Source of the DNA: CAVQJU01 sp963712905
GTDB taxonomy: Bacteria > Acidobacteriota > Vicinamibacteria > Vicinamibacterales > CAVVIG01
Direction: 5' to 3'
Length of the DNA: 64,000 nucleotides
Assembly (NCBI GenBank): GCA_963712905.1
Contig: CAVQJU010000008.1
Coordinates: 62,001 to 126,000, forward strand
Shown one piece after another: positions 61,995 to 64,000 of this stretch. A model generated the notes under the pieces. That model searched no databases and was not told where the DNA came from. It worked only from the letters and a program-made list of their open reading frames with translations. Within the stretch, counting starts at the first letter, position 1, and the number at the start of each line of letters is the position of its first letter. Position numbers and translations under genes: made by a program.

Positions 61995-64000
61995 TGGTCG
62001 AATCGCCAGGCCTGGTCATCGACGACGAGTATCCGCTGTCGCCCCTGCAGCAGGGGATGCTGTTCCACAGTCTCGACCGGAACCAGCCCGGCGTGGACCT
62101 CGAGCAGGTGCTGTGCTCGCTATCGGAGCCCCTCGACGTCCCGCAAATGCTCTCGGCGTGGGACACGGTTGTGTCGCGCTACGACATTCTGCGCACCAGC
62201 TTTCAATGGGAAGGCCGCCCGGAACCGGTTCAGAACGTCCACCGATCGGTCTCGCTCCCGTCCCGAGTCGTCGATTGGCGGGACGTCGCCGCGGACGAGC
62301 AGCGAGAGCGCCTGAAAGCCCTCCTGGCTGCCGATCGCACGACGGGCTTCGATCTGAATCGCGCGCCGCTGATGCGGCTGACGATCGCGGTGTGCGGGCC
62401 TTCGCACTACGAAGTGCTCTGGACGTTCCACCACGCGATTCTCGACGGCCGATCGTTTCCGATCCTGCTGCGCGAAGTGTTCGGGCTGTATGACGCTGCG
62501 CGAAACGGGCGCGACTGGCGCCTGCCCGCGCCGCGCCAGTACCGGGCGTACATCGACTGGCTGCGTTCGCGGAACCCCGACACGTCGAAGGCATTCTGGC
62601 GCCGCCGCCTGGCGGGGCTGTCCACGCCGACGCCGCTCCTGATGTCGGTGCCGCCCGGCCGTGGGGAAGGGGTCGGCGCGGTCGAACTGGCGCTGACGCC
62701 CGACGAAACCCAGCGGCTGCACGCCTTCGCCCGCGAAGCCGGCTGCACGGTCGGGACCCTCGTGGCCGCCGCCTGGTCGCTGCTCCTCAGCCGGTACACC
62801 GGCGAGGACGACGTGCTCTTCGGCGTCACGCGCGCGTGCCGTCAATCGACGATCGAAGGCGCCGACGACATGGTCGGCCTCTTCATCAACACGCTCCCGT
62901 TCCGCGCGCACGTGCCGCCGCAGCAGACGGTATTCGGATGGCTCAATGCGCTCCGGGCCGAGCAGCTGGCTTTCCGGGAACACGAGCACACCCCTCTGAC
63001 GCGGGTTCAGTCGTGGAGCGACGTGCCGCGCGGCACGGCGCTGTTCGAAACGCTGGTGGTGTTCGAGAACCACCAGCTCAACTCGCTGCTCCGGCGGGCG
63101 GGCGGCGCGTGGATCAACCGCCGCTTCATATATCAGGGCCAGACGAACTACCCGGTGACGCTCGTCTGCTACGCGGACGCGGAACTCCTGCTGCGGCTCG
63201 AGCACGACCGCCAGGCGCTCGACGGCGCGATTGCGGCCCGGATGATTCAGCACATGCGGCGCCTCCTGGAGGAACTGGCGAGGGACGGGCATCGATGGCT
63301 CGGCGAGATCCCGATGCTCGGCGCGGAAGAGCGGACGGAGCTGCTGCCGGTGCCGCGGCCGTCTGGGATTCAGACTTTCTGTCTCCACGAACGCTTCGAA
63401 CGGCGCGCGGCCGAGATGCCGCTCGCTGCGGCGCTGACCTTCGACGGCCGGACGCTGACCTACGAAGAGCTGAACCAGCGCGCGAATCAGCTGGCGCACC
63501 GGCTGCGGGCGCTGGGTGTCGGTCCCGACGTGCTGGTGGGCGTGCACCTCGAGCGGTCGCCGGAGCTCGTGGTCGCGATTCTCGGCATCCTCAAGGCCGG
63601 CGGCGCGTACGTGCCGCTCGACCCGGCGTACCCGCACGACCGGATCCGCTTCATGATCGAGGACGCGCGGCTGCCGCTGGTCGTCACATCGCGCGCCCTG
63701 CAGCCGGGGTTTCCGCCGTCGGATGCCGGGCTCGTCTGCCTCGAGGACTCGGAGGCCGGGCCGTCCGACAACCCGCAGCAGGTGGTCGAGGCCGACAACC
63801 TGGCGTACGTGATCTACACGTCCGGCTCCACCGGGAAGCCGAAGGGCGTCCTCATCACGCACGCGAACGTCAGCCGGCTCTTCGACGCTTCCGAGATCTC
63901 GTTCCAGTTCGGCCGCGACGACGTCTGGACGCTGTTTCATTCGTACGCCTTCGATTTCTCGGTCTGGGAAATCTGGGGCGCGCTGCTGTACGGCGGCCGG
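61994..64000 (+). CDS. nonribosomal peptide synthetase, condensation-adenylation (partial, 3' end beyond window)
   Basis: An open frame of 669 codons with no stop before the window end. Residues 10-430 are a condensation domain: PLSPLQQGMLFHSLDRNQP (C1) and the catalytic FHHAILDGRS (HHxxxDG, near 145), with NTLPFRAHVPP later. From about 450 an adenylation domain follows: LTYEELNQRANQLAHRL (A1), LKAGGAYVPLDPAYP (A2), YTSGSTGKPKG (A3, near 607), FHSYAFDFSVWEIWG (A4). The substrate pocket residues lie beyond the window, so the amino acid cannot be predicted. A module that begins with a condensation domain needs an upstream partner or acyl starter; none is in view. AGGAG lies 13 nt before the ATG. 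Confidence 0.9.
   Translation, partial: MVESPGLVIDDEYPLSPLQQGMLFHSLDRNQPGVDLEQVLCSLSEPLDVPQMLSAWDTVVSRYDILRTSFQWEGRPEPVQNVHRSVSLPSRVVDWRDVAADEQRERLKALLAADRTTGFDLNRAPLMRLTIAVCGPSHYEVLWTFHHAILDGRSFPILLREVFGLYDAARNGRDWRLPAPRQYRAYIDWLRSRNPDTSKAFWRRRLAGLSTPTPLLMSVPPGRGEGVGAVELALTPDETQRLHAFAREAGCTVGTLVAAAWSLLLSRYTGEDDVLFGVTRACRQSTIEGADDMVGLFINTLPFRAHVPPQQTVFGWLNALRAEQLAFREHEHTPLTRVQSWSDVPRGTALFETLVVFENHQLNSLLRRAGGAWINRRFIYQGQTNYPVTLVCYADAELLLRLEHDRQALDGAIAARMIQHMRRLLEELARDGHRWLGEIPMLGAEERTELLPVPRPSGIQTFCLHERFERRAAEMPLAAALTFDGRTLTYEELNQRANQLAHRLRALGVGPDVLVGVHLERSPELVVAILGILKAGGAYVPLDPAYPHDRIRFMIEDARLPLVVTSRALQPGFPPSDAGLVCLEDSEAGPSDNPQQVVEADNLAYVIYTSGSTGKPKGVLITHANVSRLFDASEISFQFGRDDVWTLFHSYAFDFSVWEIWGALLYGGR

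Overview
This is 64 kb of high-GC bacterial chromosome. Gene content fits an acidobacterium of the Vicinamibacteria type: split glyQ/glyS glycyl-tRNA synthetase, a DUF1592/DUF1552/ankyrin cassette, PQQ dehydrogenases, an Mla transporter and diheme cytochromes. That placement is an inference; no rRNA or other phylogenetic anchor is present. Many genes have no Shine-Dalgarno sequence. Several have a -10 hexamer only about 6-15 nt before the start codon, which suggests leaderless or nearly leaderless mRNAs.

Layout. 0-11 kb: compact housekeeping run on the + strand (gamma-carbonic anhydrase end, hisS, aspS, phoH, ybeY, CorC/HlyC-type CBS protein, era, recO, glyQ, glyS). 11-24.5 kb: ppdK, a CorA-like protein without membrane helices, mutL, a 59-residue membrane protein, rarA, a SpoU methyltransferase, greA, a membrane patatin-like protein without its nucleophile, a DHH phosphoesterase and uvrB. 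24.4-28.6 kb: mlaE-mlaF-mlaD, two small envelope proteins and a guanylate-kinase-like P-loop protein. 28.6-38.8 kb: two tandem beta-hydroxyacid dehydrogenases, the DUF1592-DUF1552-ankyrin cassette, and a TerC / lycopene-cyclase-like / diheme cytochrome c operon. 38.9-46 kb: aminotransferase, secreted amidohydrolase, acyltransferase, and a MetE-like / Gfo-Idh / EboE operon. 46-54.5 kb: a Spx/ArsC protein, a catalase-like remnant, a GAF-fused alpha-glucan phosphorylase, and a divergent ATP-grasp / alpha-E / transglutaminase operon. 54.5-64 kb: formate-THF ligase, a second MetE-like protein, a MidA-like methyltransferase, a PQQ-cupredoxin fusion, a HAD nucleotidase, and the start of a nonribosomal peptide synthetase that runs off the window.

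The most unusual feature is what fills the gaps between genes. Degenerate tandem arrays with a strict 7-, 8- or 9-nt period occur at about a dozen sites. At three convergent or tandem gene ends the arrays reverse their sequence half way and form hairpins of 60-120 nt. One array of eleven heptads lies in frame inside ybeY; another supplies both the hisS stop codon and the sequence up to the aspS start codon. A second family is palindromic: 18-bp units of the form GCRGGCCT-NN-AGGCCYGC and 51-54-bp double hairpins, often placed on the stop codon. Every convergent gene pair but one has one of these elements or an ordinary hairpin; at mutL/rarA the array is not palindromic.

About 15 single-base indels break seven genes (rarA, mlaF, DUF1592, DUF1552, the first MetE-like gene, the catalase-like gene, glgP). 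The net length of every broken gene returns to a whole number of codons once they are corrected, and several lie in short G or C runs, so most are probably sequencing or assembly errors rather than real pseudogenes.
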